Below are positions 7,474-15,511 of a stretch of DNA of 64,000 bases, one piece after another. The notes under the pieces were generated by a model. It made no database searches, had not been told where the DNA came from, and saw nothing but the letters and a program-made list of their open reading frames with translations. Positions within the stretch are counted from its first letter, which is position 1. Every line of letters begins with the position of its first letter. Source of the stretch: Pristimantibacillus sp052113225 (GTDB taxonomy: Bacteria > Bacillota > Bacilli > Paenibacillales > Paenibacillaceae); NCBI RefSeq assembly GCF_052113225.1, contig NZ_JBFRCT010000011.1, forward strand, positions 201,213 to 265,212, given 5' to 3'. A program made the position numbers and the translations under genes.

Positions 7474-9918
7474 CTATCCTTGCACCGGCTGAGCACCGGA
7501 TAATTGCTCGAAGTTTTTGCGCAGCTCTTTGTTCTCTACGATTTCTTTCCATGGATCCTTTGTATAGCTGAGTGTCTTCTCAAGACGTTCTACCAGTGCC
7601 AGACGGTCTTCACGATTCTCGAGAGCTTTCTTGACATGATCAAGTCCTACACGTTCAATCCACTGTGCGGTACGTTCATTCCATGTCGCATTCTCACGGT
7701 AATATTGCAGGTAGGCCGACGACCATTCCATTACTTCGTCTTCCGTCTTCACAACGCAAAGCAGCTCAGTCGCACGTACATGTATACCGCCGTTACCGCC
7801 TACATGAAGCTCCCAGGCTCCGTCGATTGCCACAACGCCAAGATCCTTAATCGTTGCTTCTGCGCAGTTACGCGGGCATCCGGATACAGCAAGCTTCACT
7901 TTCGCCGGAGCTGTCATACGCTCGTATGCTTTTTCCATCCGAATTCCCATGGCAATTGAGTCCTGCGTGCCAAATCGGCAGAAGGTGTTGCCTACACAGG
8001 TTTTGACGGTACGGAGCGTTTTACCGTAAGCATGACCGGAAGGCATATCAAGCTCTTCCCAGATTTTCGGCAGATCTTCTTTCTTCACGCCCAAGAGGTC
8101 AAGCCGTTGACCGCCGGTGAATTTCACCATTGGAACATCAAATTTCTCTGCAACGGTAGCAATCTTGATCAAATCTGCTGGCGTGGTCACGCCGCCGTAG
8201 ACACGAGGAACAACCGAATACGTACCATCCTTCTGGATGTTCGCGTGGTAGCGCTCATTCGTGAAGCGTGATTCCTTCTGATCCTTGTATTCTGCCGGCC
8301 ACAACATGCCGAGGTAGTAGTTCAGAGACGGACGGCATTTCGTGCAGCCTTCTTCGTTCTTCCACTGCATCACGTTCATGACTTCCTTAACCGTCATGAG
8401 GCGCATTTCTTTAATGGCTGCAACAATCTCATCACGGGAATGCTCGGTGCAGCCGCAAATGCCTTCTTTCGCCGGCACACCTGCAGCATCGCCGGCGTAC
8501 AGCTTCAGCAGCCCTTCTACTTGAGGCTTACAGCCGCCGCAGGATGCGGAAGCTTTCGTGCAGCCTTTAATGCTGGCCAAGGTGTTGCAGCCTTTATTCA
8601 ATACCGCATCCGCGATATCCCCTTTTGATACTCCGTTACAGCCGCATACAATTTCATCATCCGCCATCGCTTCCAGACGGCTTGCCGGGGATGACGCTCC
8701 TCCTGCCGCAGGCGAGAAACCAAGCAGCAGCTCCTTCTCCTTACCCTCAACCGACTCGCCTTTTTTCATGATGGCGAACAGCTCGGATCCGTCTGATGTA
8801 TCACCGAATAACACGGCACCCACCAATTTACCGTTCTTGATCACAATTTTCTTATACGTACCAGCTAGATCATCCTGAATACGCAATGCTCTTGTGCCCG
8901 GCCCTTCACCAAACTGACCTGCCGAGAATACATCAACACCTGATACTTTCAGCTTGGTAGAAGTAACCGAACCCTCATAACCTGTCGTCTCAACACCAGC
9001 CAGCAGCTTAGCCAGCACCGCGCCTTGCTCATACAGCGGAGCAACCAGGCCATAGGCGATACCCCGGTGCTCAGCGCATTCGCCTACCGCGTATACATCT
9101 GGGATATTCGTCCGCATGAAGTCATCTACGACGATTCCCCGATTAACATCGATGCCTGTTAGCTTCGCCAATTCAACATTCGGGCGGATACCAACCGCCA
9201 TCACAATCAGATCAGCCTCTACCTCGCTGCCGTCCGCGAACTGTAAAGCTTTCGCGCGGCGTCTGCCGGTAATCGCTACGGATTGCTTACTGAGGAGGAA
9301 CTTCATTCCTTGCGCTTCAAGCTCACGTTGCAGCATCCGTGCAGCCGGCTCATCCAGCTCGCGATTCATCAGAATTCCATTAATATGAACAACGGATACG
9401 TCCATCCCCAAATTAAGTAGGCCTCTTGCTGCCTCGAGTCCAAGCAGGCCACCGCCGATTACAGCTGCCTTCTTATACTTCTGGGAAGTTTCCTGCATGA
9501 TCTCGGTGTCACGGATATCACGGAAGCCGATAACTCCCTCTTTGTTCGCGCCTGGCAGGGGCAGCATGAATGGATTCGAGCCTGTCGCCATAATCAGTAC
9601 ATCGTAATCCGCTTCAATCCCTTGCTGGGAGTACACTTTTTTCCGCTTTGTATCAATCTTCGTTACCGTATGTCCAGCATGCAGCTGAATATGATTGTCC
9701 GCGTACCAGTCCCAGTCGTTAATAACGATATCCTTCATGTCCGTTCCGCCTGCAAGCACCGAGGACAACATAATCCGGTTATAGTTCGGGTGCGGCTCTG
9801 CGCCAAATATTGTAATGCTATAAGCATCCGGAGCAAGCTTGATCAGATGTTCAATTGCCCGTACCCCCGCCATTCCGTTACCAACCAGCACCAATTTTTT
9901 CCGATTCCCCATTGTCAT
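7474..9918 (-). CDS. nirB: NADH-dependent assimilatory nitrite reductase, large subunit
   Basis: About 814 residues. Order: FAD/NADH module (KLVLVGNGMAGVRAIEHL, later AAVIGGGLLGLEAARGL and VYAVGECAEH); a BFD-like [2Fe-2S] domain with CGCNGVSKGDI and SCGGCKPQVEGL; a second Cys cluster around GCTKCRPSLNYY; then the siroheme/[4Fe-4S] module with TCVGNTFCRFG and VSGCPRNCAEA supplying the four cluster Cys. It reduces nitrite to ammonia in the cytoplasm. Start is ATG 9918 or 9912, both near GGAGAGGAG; the frame further upstream runs into the leader terminator. First gene of nirB-nirD-nirC-cobA, controlled by the leader at 9961-10066. Confidence 0.95.
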   Translation of the reverse strand: MTMGNRKKLVLVGNGMAGVRAIEHLIKLAPDAYSITIFGAEPHPNYNRIMLSSVLAGGTDMKDIVINDWDWYADNHIQLHAGHTVTKIDTKRKKVYSQQGIEADYDVLIMATGSNPFMLPLPGANKEGVIGFRDIRDTEIMQETSQKYKKAAVIGGGLLGLEAARGLLNLGMDVSVVHINGILMNRELDEPAARMLQRELEAQGMKFLLSKQSVAITGRRRAKALQFADGSEVEADLIVMAVGIRPNVELAKLTGIDVNRGIVVDDFMRTNIPDVYAVGECAEHRGIAYGLVAPLYEQGAVLAKLLAGVETTGYEGSVTSTKLKVSGVDVFSAGQFGEGPGTRALRIQDDLAGTYKKIVIKNGKLVGAVLFGDTSDGSELFAIMKKGESVEGKEKELLLGFSPAAGGASSPASRLEAMADDEIVCGCNGVSKGDIADAVLNKGCNTLASIKGCTKASASCGGCKPQVEGLLKLYAGDAAGVPAKEGICGCTEHSRDEIVAAIKEMRLMTVKEVMNVMQWKNEEGCTKCRPSLNYYLGMLWPAEYKDQKESRFTNERYHANIQKDGTYSVVPRVYGGVTTPADLIKIATVAEKFDVPMVKFTGGQRLDLLGVKKEDLPKIWEELDMPSGHAYGKTLRTVKTCVGNTFCRFGTQDSIAMGIRMEKAYERMTAPAKVKLAVSGCPRNCAEATIKDLGVVAIDGAWELHVGGNGGIHVRATELLCVVKTEDEVMEWSSAYLQYYRENATWNERTAQWIERVGLDHVKKALENREDRLALVERLEKTLSYTKDPWKEIVENKELRKNFEQLSGAQPVQG

Positions 9919-9960
9919 TCTCCTCTCCATCTCTCTAACTCTCCGCCTATTTATAAATAG

Positions 9961-10066
9961 AAAAAGCCTGGCCTCGAATTTCGCAGGTGGACGCAAAAGT
10001 GCGTTCTTTGCAAAAGACGAAGTCAGGCTTCATTGCCGCTTCAGATGAATACGCCATTGTATTCAT
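9961..10066 (-). promoter_or_regulatory. ANTAR-type antitermination leader of the nir operon (two hexaloop hairpins plus terminator)
   Basis: Minus-strand hairpin P1 (10045-10066) is an 8-bp perfect stem ATGAATAC/GTATTCAT with hexaloop AATGGC. Hairpin P2 (10026-10037) is GGC/GCC with hexaloop AATGAA. Both loops have A at position 1 and G at position 4, the known ANTAR-binding signature. The 3' arm of P2 (AAGCC) is also the 5' arm of a terminator: AAGCCTG (10024-10030) pairs with CAGGCTT, followed by T-rich sequence ending at 9961. Binding of an ANTAR protein would hold P2 and block the terminator. The divergent gene at 10295 encodes such a protein. Confidence 0.85.
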
Positions 10067-10156
10067 GAAAGTTTAAATTTTAAACCTTAAAGGTAAGAGT
10101 TCAACATAAGATACTTTGACTCTGACGTCCTTACCTTTCTCGGTGGTCGTACCGTT

Positions 10157-10186
10157 ACTATACAACGGCATATTCACTCATGTCAA
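10157..10186 (-). promoter_or_regulatory. nirBp: Promoter of the nirB operon
   Basis: On the minus strand TTGACA (10181-10186), 18-nt spacer, TATAGT (10157-10162). The predicted start near 10150 gives a leader of about 230 nt that contains the ANTAR hairpins and terminator. Confidence 0.75.
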
Positions 10187-10294
10187 CATACTTAACATAT
10201 AAAATGAATAAATGTGCGTATCGACAGTTTTACGTTTTCTATGTTATATATAATGACAAAAGATAAATTGTGCGTAGGGGAAGAGGAGGGTTAC

Positions 10295-10870
10295 ATGCGT
10301 TCTCTGTTAGTAATCGACAATCCCAGGGAAAATGTGCTATCTATAGAACAAACACTTGAGGAATACGGTTATTCGGTTCTGTTTGCAAGCAACGATGAGA
10401 TGGCCAAATCTCATCTGCCAAAAGCAGATGCCGTTATTCTGCACCTAGCGCTAGGGGAAGTGAAGGTTTGGGGAAGCCGGCTTCTTCAGCGCAAAAGAGT
10501 ACCTATGCTATGGTGGTGCAGTGCGGATACAGCAGCCTCGTCAGCAGCCTTTTGCGAGGATGACCTGCCTATTGATGGTGTTCTGACACCATCGATGAGT
10601 GAACAGGAGATGCATTGGGCGCTTCATTTCGGCTCGAAAACCTGCTTCGAAAGACAGCAATGGCTGAATGAGCGCAAGCAGCTGGAGGCACGGTTAGAAG
10701 AGCGGAAATGGATTGACATGGCAAAGGGTATCTTATGTAAAATAAAACAGGTGTCCGAAGCGGAAGCTTACGACCTGCTGCGTAAACAGGCAATGAACGA
10801 GCGGAAGCGAATTGTTGACGTAGCCACATCAATCGTAAAAGTCTACCAACTGCTGCAAGAGCAAAAATAG
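10295..10870 (+). CDS. ANTAR-domain transcription antiterminator with degenerate receiver domain
   Basis: 191 residues. Residues 1-110 have a receiver-like pattern (MRSLLVIDNPRENVLS, then ADAVILHLALGE), but the expected phosphoacceptor Asp is His50, and the acidic pair and conserved Lys are not evident. Residues about 130-185 (ERKWIDMAKGILCKIKQVSE, AYDLLRKQAMNERKRIVDVA) are a typical ANTAR RNA-binding domain. ATG 10295 follows GAGGAGGG. It is divergent from nirB, whose leader carries two ANTAR hexaloop hairpins, so it probably antiterminates that operon. The signal cannot be aspartyl phosphorylation in the usual way; ligand or partner control is likely but unknown. Confidence 0.9.
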   Translation: MRSLLVIDNPRENVLSIEQTLEEYGYSVLFASNDEMAKSHLPKADAVILHLALGEVKVWGSRLLQRKRVPMLWWCSADTAASSAAFCEDDLPIDGVLTPSMSEQEMHWALHFGSKTCFERQQWLNERKQLEARLEERKWIDMAKGILCKIKQVSEAEAYDLLRKQAMNERKRIVDVATSIVKVYQLLQEQK

Positions 10871-10883
10871 AGGGGTGCTGACT

Positions 10884-11942
10884 ATGTTTACAAAACTTTT
10901 AAAGGAAGTCGCCCGCGGAAAAAGAGGCGCACGAGATCTTACTTATGAAGAAGCGCTGGAAGCGGCCGACTGGATCATGAACCAGAAAGCAACTCCTGCC
11001 CAGATGGGCGCCTTCTTTATAGCCGAGCGTATTAAGATGGAAAGTGTTGAGGAGCTCGAGGCTTTCGTGAACGTTTGCCGTGATGCTGCTTACCGCGCTC
11101 CTATCCAAGAAGGATTGGATTGTGCAGGGCCATATGACGGGCGGACCAAAACCTTCTTCGCTTCGTTTGCAACAGCCTTCCTTCTTGCTTCAGCGGGCTT
11201 ACCCGTTACGCTTCATGGCGCGAAATCGCTGCCGCCGAAATGGGGCGTAACGCTGCTTGATATGCTCGCTGAGCTCGGGATTGGCAAGGAGCAGCTAAAG
11301 CGTGACCGCGTTGTACCAACCGCTGCAGCTACTGGCGTGTTGTTTGTTGATACCGAGGAATGGTGCCCGCCGCTGAAGGAGCTGCGAGACATCCGCGAGG
11401 AGCTTGGCATGCGTACGGTACTTAACACTGCAGAAAAGCTGATTGATTTCTCCCATTCGCCATACTTGGTATTTGGCGTTTATCACAATACCGTATTTGA
11501 TCGCATGAGCAAGCTGCTCACCGATCTGCAATACCGCCGGGCCCTGATCGTGCAGGGAGCAGAAGGCTCTGAAGATCTGTTCATCGAGCGCCCAACCCGT
11601 ACCTATATCGTCGAGAACGGCGAAGCAAGGCTGCATGTTATCGATCCGGAAACCTATGGTCTGGAAACGACACTTCCAGAGCATGTAGAATGGACCGCTG
11701 CGGAGCAGATCGAGACCGTCGAAGCTGTTCTGCAAGGGAAAGCCCATATCGGTTACGTGAACCAGGTGCTGCTGAATGCGGCCGTCCGGCTGCGTCTTGC
11801 AGATCGCACGGATTCGGTTGAGGAAGCGATATACCAATGCAAAGATTTGCTCGACAGCGGAGCAGCTTGGGAGCGTTACACACAGTGGCGCAGCAGCCTG
11901 CTTAGCGAAGAAGCGCCTGCCCCTATCGGCGGCGTTAAGTAA
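10884..11942 (+). CDS. TrpD2/YbiB-like anthranilate phosphoribosyltransferase-family protein
   Basis: 352 residues with the anthranilate phosphoribosyltransferase fold: N-terminal helical domain (LTYEEALEAADWIMNQKATP, AQMGAFFIAERIK) and a nucleoside-phosphorylase-like body (DCAGPYDGRTKTFFASFATA, PVTLHGAKSLPPKWGVTLLD). The glycine-rich phosphoribosyl-pyrophosphate loop of true TrpD (GTGGD) reads GPYDGRTK here, as in TrpD2 proteins, so it is unlikely to make tryptophan. ATG 10884 has AGGGG 8 nt upstream. It lies 13 nt after the ANTAR gene and is probably co-transcribed. The link to nitrite assimilation is by position only. Confidence 0.75.
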   Translation: MFTKLLKEVARGKRGARDLTYEEALEAADWIMNQKATPAQMGAFFIAERIKMESVEELEAFVNVCRDAAYRAPIQEGLDCAGPYDGRTKTFFASFATAFLLASAGLPVTLHGAKSLPPKWGVTLLDMLAELGIGKEQLKRDRVVPTAAATGVLFVDTEEWCPPLKELRDIREELGMRTVLNTAEKLIDFSHSPYLVFGVYHNTVFDRMSKLLTDLQYRRALIVQGAEGSEDLFIERPTRTYIVENGEARLHVIDPETYGLETTLPEHVEWTAAEQIETVEAVLQGKAHIGYVNQVLLNAAVRLRLADRTDSVEEAIYQCKDLLDSGAAWERYTQWRSSLLSEEAPAPIGGVK

Positions 11943-12024
11943 AGTGACATGAAGCACGTTTACTTCGTGCCTGATTCACCAATTTGAGACGCATCCCCCT
12001 CCCCTACGATGTACTTTGTACAAG

Positions 12025-12073
12025 AAAAAGAGCTTCTGACGGCTGATCAAGCCGGTCAGAAGCTCTTTTTTTT
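12025..12073. terminator. Bidirectional terminator
   Basis: AAAAAGAGCTTCTGAC and GGTCAGAAGCTCTTTTT form a long stem closed over TGATCA, with A- and T-runs on the two sides. It separates the convergent TrpD2-like and MFS genes. Confidence 0.9.
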
Positions 12074-12110
12074 ACAGTGTAAAATACATGTTGTACGTCC
12101 ACGAGAGTTT

Positions 12111-13322
12111 CTAACGCCCCCGCCGAACAAGAAAGACGTAGCTGAGCACAGCCGCCGCTTCAGCTGCAGCAATAACAATCCCCATCGGCTGTGCGGCTTC
12201 GCTGCCGCCAAGCCCAACAAGCGGCGCCATACAGGCGCCGAACACAAAGGACAACAGACCAAGCAGCGCCGAAGCGCTGCCGGCAGATTGCTGCTGGTTC
12301 TGCATCGCGAGCGAGAAGCTGGCCGTCTGCACAATCCCGACACTCGAGACTACGAAGAATAAAGGCACCAGTACCGCAAATAATCCCCAGCTGGCGATCA
12401 CCGAGAACAGCAGTACAAGACCACCTGCAAACGCGAGGCCAAGACCTGTCCTTAGCAGTGCCGTTGCACTTACCTTGCCGGCAAGTCTCCCTGCAATTTG
12501 GCTTGCAGCGATAATACCCAGACCGTTAATCGCAAAGCATATGCTGTATCCCTGCGGCGATACGCCAAACAGATTCTGAATGACGAACGGTGAACCAGAG
12601 ATATAAGCGAACATCGCTGCTACAACAAAGCCCTGCGTGAGTGCATATCCCATAAAGATACGGTCTGTCAGCAGTCCTCGGAATTTCAGCAGCATATTGC
12701 CGATCCCGCCTTCCGAGCGGTTCTTCTCCTGCAAGGACTCTTTCATTCCGAACCATACAGCAATGAACATGACCATGCCAATCACCGTCAGCACGATAAA
12801 TACACCGCGCCATTCCGTCCACTTCAAGATTTGTCCTCCGGCAATTGGAGCAGCAATTGGCGCGACCCCGTTCACCAGCATAAGCATGGAGAAAAACTTC
12901 GTCATTCCTGCTCCTTCGAACAAATCCCGTACAACCGCACGGGAGATAACAATCCCCGCAGCGCCGCCAAATCCTTGTACAAAGCGCAGCAGCACAAAGG
13001 TCTCAATTGACGGAGCTGTTACACAAAGAATAGATGCTGCAATATATACAACAAGTCCAATAAGCAAAGGCTTCCGTCGTCCCCGAACATCACTAATTGG
13101 TCCAATAAACAGCTGACCAAGGGAAATACCGAGCAGACATGCCGTTAAGCTGAGTTGGGACATCGACGTCCCTGCATGAAAATCACCTGCCAGCTCCGGC
13201 AGCGCCGGCAAATACATATCAATGGAGAGTGGAGCAAATGCAGACAGCGAGCCAAGCAATAGCGCCATCCATAGTACCGCTTTTGGTGCTGCAGCGGGTG
13301 TAGAATCCGTACCTTTTATCAA
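12111..13322 (-). CDS. Bcr/CflA-family multidrug MFS efflux transporter
   Basis: About 403 residues, 12 hydrophobic segments. The start of the pump, SAFAPLSIDMYLPALPELAG, is the Bcr/CflA drug:proton antiporter signature; GPISDVRGRRKPLLIGLVVY is the MFS loop 2-3 motif and RFVQGFGGAAGIVISRAVVR the motif C region. Substrate unknown; bicyclomycin or chloramphenicol-type drugs are family precedents only. TTG 13322 lies 8 nt from GGAG; GTG 13331 abuts it, so the exact start is uncertain. It stands alone between two terminators. Confidence 0.9.
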   Translation of the reverse strand: MIKGTDSTPAAAPKAVLWMALLLGSLSAFAPLSIDMYLPALPELAGDFHAGTSMSQLSLTACLLGISLGQLFIGPISDVRGRRKPLLIGLVVYIAASILCVTAPSIETFVLLRFVQGFGGAAGIVISRAVVRDLFEGAGMTKFFSMLMLVNGVAPIAAPIAGGQILKWTEWRGVFIVLTVIGMVMFIAVWFGMKESLQEKNRSEGGIGNMLLKFRGLLTDRIFMGYALTQGFVVAAMFAYISGSPFVIQNLFGVSPQGYSICFAINGLGIIAASQIAGRLAGKVSATALLRTGLGLAFAGGLVLLFSVIASWGLFAVLVPLFFVVSSVGIVQTASFSLAMQNQQQSAGSASALLGLLSFVFGACMAPLVGLGGSEAAQPMGIVIAAAEAAAVLSYVFLVRRGR

Positions 13323-13394
13323 AATCAACACTCCAAACTAACGACCGTTTTATCGCCACAATTCTAATGACGATCGCGCCCCCTGTCAAGACAA

Positions 13395-13428
13395 CAAAAA
13401 GAGGACGCCTCCTTAAGAGGCATCCCCC
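13395..13428 (-). terminator. Terminator downstream of ydjO-like gene
   Basis: On the minus strand GGATGCCTC-TTAA-GGAGGCGTCC (one G-U pair) followed by TCTTTTTG, just after the stop at 13439. Confidence 0.8.
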
Positions 13429-13438
13429 ATTACCTATT

Positions 13439-13675
13439 CTATTCCGCCGTTGCCGTCGTTACGGCAGCGCTTAGCTTCCATTGATCCGTCATATTAACGA
13501 TCAGTGGAAGCATCTTTTCCCCACTTATCATAGGTGAATGGCACAACAAGCAGGTTGGGGTCTGATCGAATGAGAAGTTGTCGCGCATCCAGCCATTACA
13601 GTCATCACTTGTGCATGACCAAATTTTGGTGACAGCCTCTGGAATTTCTTCTTGAATTTTTTTTCGATTGTACAT
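13439..13675 (-). CDS. YdjO-like cold-inducible zinc-ribbon protein
   Basis: 78 residues, soluble and small. Two Cys pairs (SCTSDDCNGW and PTCLLCHSP) suggest a zinc ribbon. The pattern IWSCTSDDCNGWMRDNFSF followed by the second pair and a C-terminal LPLIVN segment matches my memory of the Bacillus YdjO family, which was named from cold induction. ATG 13675 is 9 nt after GGAGG. The molecular role of the family is not known. Monocistronic between terminators. Confidence 0.75.
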   Translation of the reverse strand: MYNRKKIQEEIPEAVTKIWSCTSDDCNGWMRDNFSFDQTPTCLLCHSPMISGEKMLPLIVNMTDQWKLSAAVTTATAE

Positions 13676-13785
13676 ATGGGTACGCCTCCTTCATATGTGA
13701 AATATGGTACGGTCTTCATAAACCCCGTCACTTTATCGTGTCTTATACCGCGGATTTCATACATGCGATATCGAACTAATGACGA

Positions 13786-13833
13786 AAAAAGCCCCTCCAC
13801 TTCATGTATGAAGCGAAGGAGCTTTATATGTAC
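13786..13833 (-). terminator. Terminator of the pirin/hypothetical unit
   Basis: On the minus strand AAAGCTCCTTCGCTTCAT and ATGAAGTGGAGGGGCTTT form a long, slightly imperfect stem followed by TTTT. It lies downstream of the hypothetical gene ending at 13916. Confidence 0.75.
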
Positions 13834-13915
13834 AAGAATTAAAATTTGGCTTGAACTAGGGACTAAAGTAGTAGTAGTAAATCAGTATTTTTCATTTTAA
13901 TACTATTTTAAATCA

Positions 13916-14251
13916 TTACATTTTGTATCCGAATTCATTTGGTATATATTCAATGCAGGAAACGGCTGAAAATATCAGTTTTTGCCCGACTGCATCATAT
14001 CTAACCGTATCTGCCGCGACCGAATACCAGATCTTTAACGTTGGGCGGCCGTCATCATATGTCCGGAAAATAAACACGTTCAGCTCTTGCTTCCATTTCA
14101 GGATTTCTTCGATCGCAGGATGCTTTGGTGTGTGTACTGTAAACTGCCATTGATCAGCTGCATGCTCTACCTCATAAGAGACCGATTGCTTCGCCGAATC
14201 CACAAAAGTTCTTCCGCCAACGGCGTGTTTAATCAGTAGTGTTTCGTTCAT
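13916..14251 (-). CDS. Hypothetical protein, 111 aa
   Basis: I do not recognise this protein. ATG 14251 (MNETLLIKHAV) is 8 nt after AGGAGG. It is soluble with no signal peptide. The sequence alternates beta-type stretches (WQFTVHTPKHPAI, ELNVFIFRTYDDGRPTLKIW, QKLIFSAVSCIEYIP), suggesting a small beta-rich domain. It follows the pirin gene on the same strand, separated by the second copy of the structured intercistronic element, which supplies its ribosome-binding site, so it is probably co-transcribed with pirin. Confidence 0.75.
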   Translation of the reverse strand: MNETLLIKHAVGGRTFVDSAKQSVSYEVEHAADQWQFTVHTPKHPAIEEILKWKQELNVFIFRTYDDGRPTLKIWYSVAADTVRYDAVGQKLIFSAVSCIEYIPNEFGYKM

Positions 14252-14259
14252 TTTGGGTT

Positions 14260-14330
14260 CCTCCTGAAAAGAATTACCACCCATTATGGCCTATCAGGGC
14301 CATGTGTGATAATTCTTACTTCGTAAGCAT
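14260..14330 (-). repeat. Structured intercistronic element, copy B
   Basis: On the minus strand ATGCTTACGAAGTAAG, then the outer stem AAGAATTATCAC/GTGGTAATTCTT (12 bp, one G-U), inner stem ATGGCC/GGCCAT with loop CTGATA, ending CAGGAGG 8 nt before the downstream ATG. It begins 16 nt after the pirin stop. This is the best-paired of the four copies. Confidence 0.9.
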
Positions 14331-14346
14331 TATTCACTTCATGTTC

Positions 14347-15045
14347 TTATGGCAGATCAATCAGCATAACAAAAGCGGGCTCTTCGGCTGACAGCACAAA
14401 ATCCGGTTCAAACTCTGCACGGATCGAATCCTTAGGCCCCATCGCAATATCATTCAGATTGAGCTTTCCTTCCAGCACCATCACGAATGCACGGCGACCC
14501 GTCTTCTGGTGGAAAAAGATCCTTCTTCCCGGCTGAAGACGTCCCAAATATATCGTCATATCCTGATTAATACTCGCTGTCCCTGCAGCTCCATCCGGTG
14601 TTACAACCGGCACCAGAGCATTCTGAAGCTTCTCTTCATCATAACTGGCCATCTCGTATGAAGGTGCAATCCCCCGCTCCTTTGGCATAAACCAAAGCTG
14701 CAGAAAACTGCCTTCCTCCGTATCGGAATCGTTATATTCAGCATGGATAATCCCAGTACCGGCAGACATACGCTGCACTTCGCCAGCAGACGTCACTTCA
14801 ATATTGCCAAGGTTATCTTCATGTTTCAGTCTTCCTGTCAAAGGAATCGTTACGATCTCCATCTCGCTGTGCGGGTGAGCGCCAAAACCGCGCCCTGGCG
14901 CAATCTGGTCATCATTCAGTACACGCATAACACCAAAGCTCGAGTTGTCAGGATCGAAATATTCCCCAAACGAGAAGCTTTGCGCGCTGCGCAGCCACCC
15001 CAAATCAACGGCATGGCGAGCGCTGGCCGGAAAAAGTTTCATCAT
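14347..15045 (-). CDS. Pirin-family bicupin protein (YhhW-like)
   Basis: 232 residues. The N-terminal cupin carries the pirin signature: FGAHPHSEMEIVTIPLTGRL, HEDNLGN and MSAGTGIIHAEYN, which supply the metal-binding His and Glu residues. The second half (IYLGRLQPGRRIFFHQKTGR) is the degenerate second cupin. Family members such as YhhW have quercetin dioxygenase activity; others are regulators, so the function here is open. Start ATG 15045 or 15042, 10-13 nt after GGAGG. First gene of a two-gene unit. Confidence 0.88.
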   Translation of the reverse strand: MMKLFPASARHAVDLGWLRSAQSFSFGEYFDPDNSSFGVMRVLNDDQIAPGRGFGAHPHSEMEIVTIPLTGRLKHEDNLGNIEVTSAGEVQRMSAGTGIIHAEYNDSDTEEGSFLQLWFMPKERGIAPSYEMASYDEEKLQNALVPVVTPDGAAGTASINQDMTIYLGRLQPGRRIFFHQKTGRRAFVMVLEGKLNLNDIAMGPKDSIRAEFEPDFVLSAEEPAFVMLIDLP

Positions 15046-15204
15046 CGAAAAAGTTCCTCCTTTTATTCGATTGTGCCGATCTATATCCCTTATTCTATTG
15101 TAACCGTTGATGGACAGGCATACTATGCCAAGGCTTGCTTATGTATTCGAGAGAAAAGGTAAAGGGCAACCTAACGACAGACTTGGAAGGAGTGTGAATG
15201 GACG

Positions 15205-15381
15205 ATGGACAACAAGGATGATCTCGTAACGGAGAGAGATATCGATCCGAAATTCGGCTTGTTTACAGAGGAGATGCCACAAATGGTCTTGCCGGACGCA
15301 ACAAGCAAGCTGATCGATAGATATCCGAAAAAGGGCAAAGCAGCTCCGCCTCCCAGCGGACCAGCTGACGGCTCGCGGTAA
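15205..15381 (+). CDS. Small hypothetical protein, 58 aa
   Basis: ATG 15205 to TAA 15381. The product is charged in the first half (MDNKDDLVTERDIDPKFGLF), has an amphipathic middle (TSKLIDRYPKKGK) and a Pro/Gly tail (APPPSGPADGSR); no membrane helix. GGAAGGAG lies about 12 nt upstream. A closer ATG at 15199 reads only eight codons. There is no overlapping gene here, and the frame has a natural codon pattern, so I think it is real, but there is no family I recognise. Confidence 0.5.
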   Translation: MDNKDDLVTERDIDPKFGLFTEEMPQMVLPDATSKLIDRYPKKGKAAPPPSGPADGSR

Positions 15382-15463
15382 GGAGCTAATTCAAGTATAG
15401 CATCTACAAAGTGCGGGAAACAGCCCCCCAATAACGAATATCGCCATAAACGTGGGTTTTTGA

Positions 15464-15507
15464 GAAAAAAAGGACGCATCCCCTGTACATAACAAGGAAT
15501 GCGTCCT
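15464..15507 (-). terminator. Terminator downstream of yidC
   Basis: On the minus strand AGGACGCATTCC pairs with GGGGATGCGTCC across a 12-nt loop, followed by TTTTTTT. Confidence 0.88.
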
Positions 15508-15511
15508 CCTA

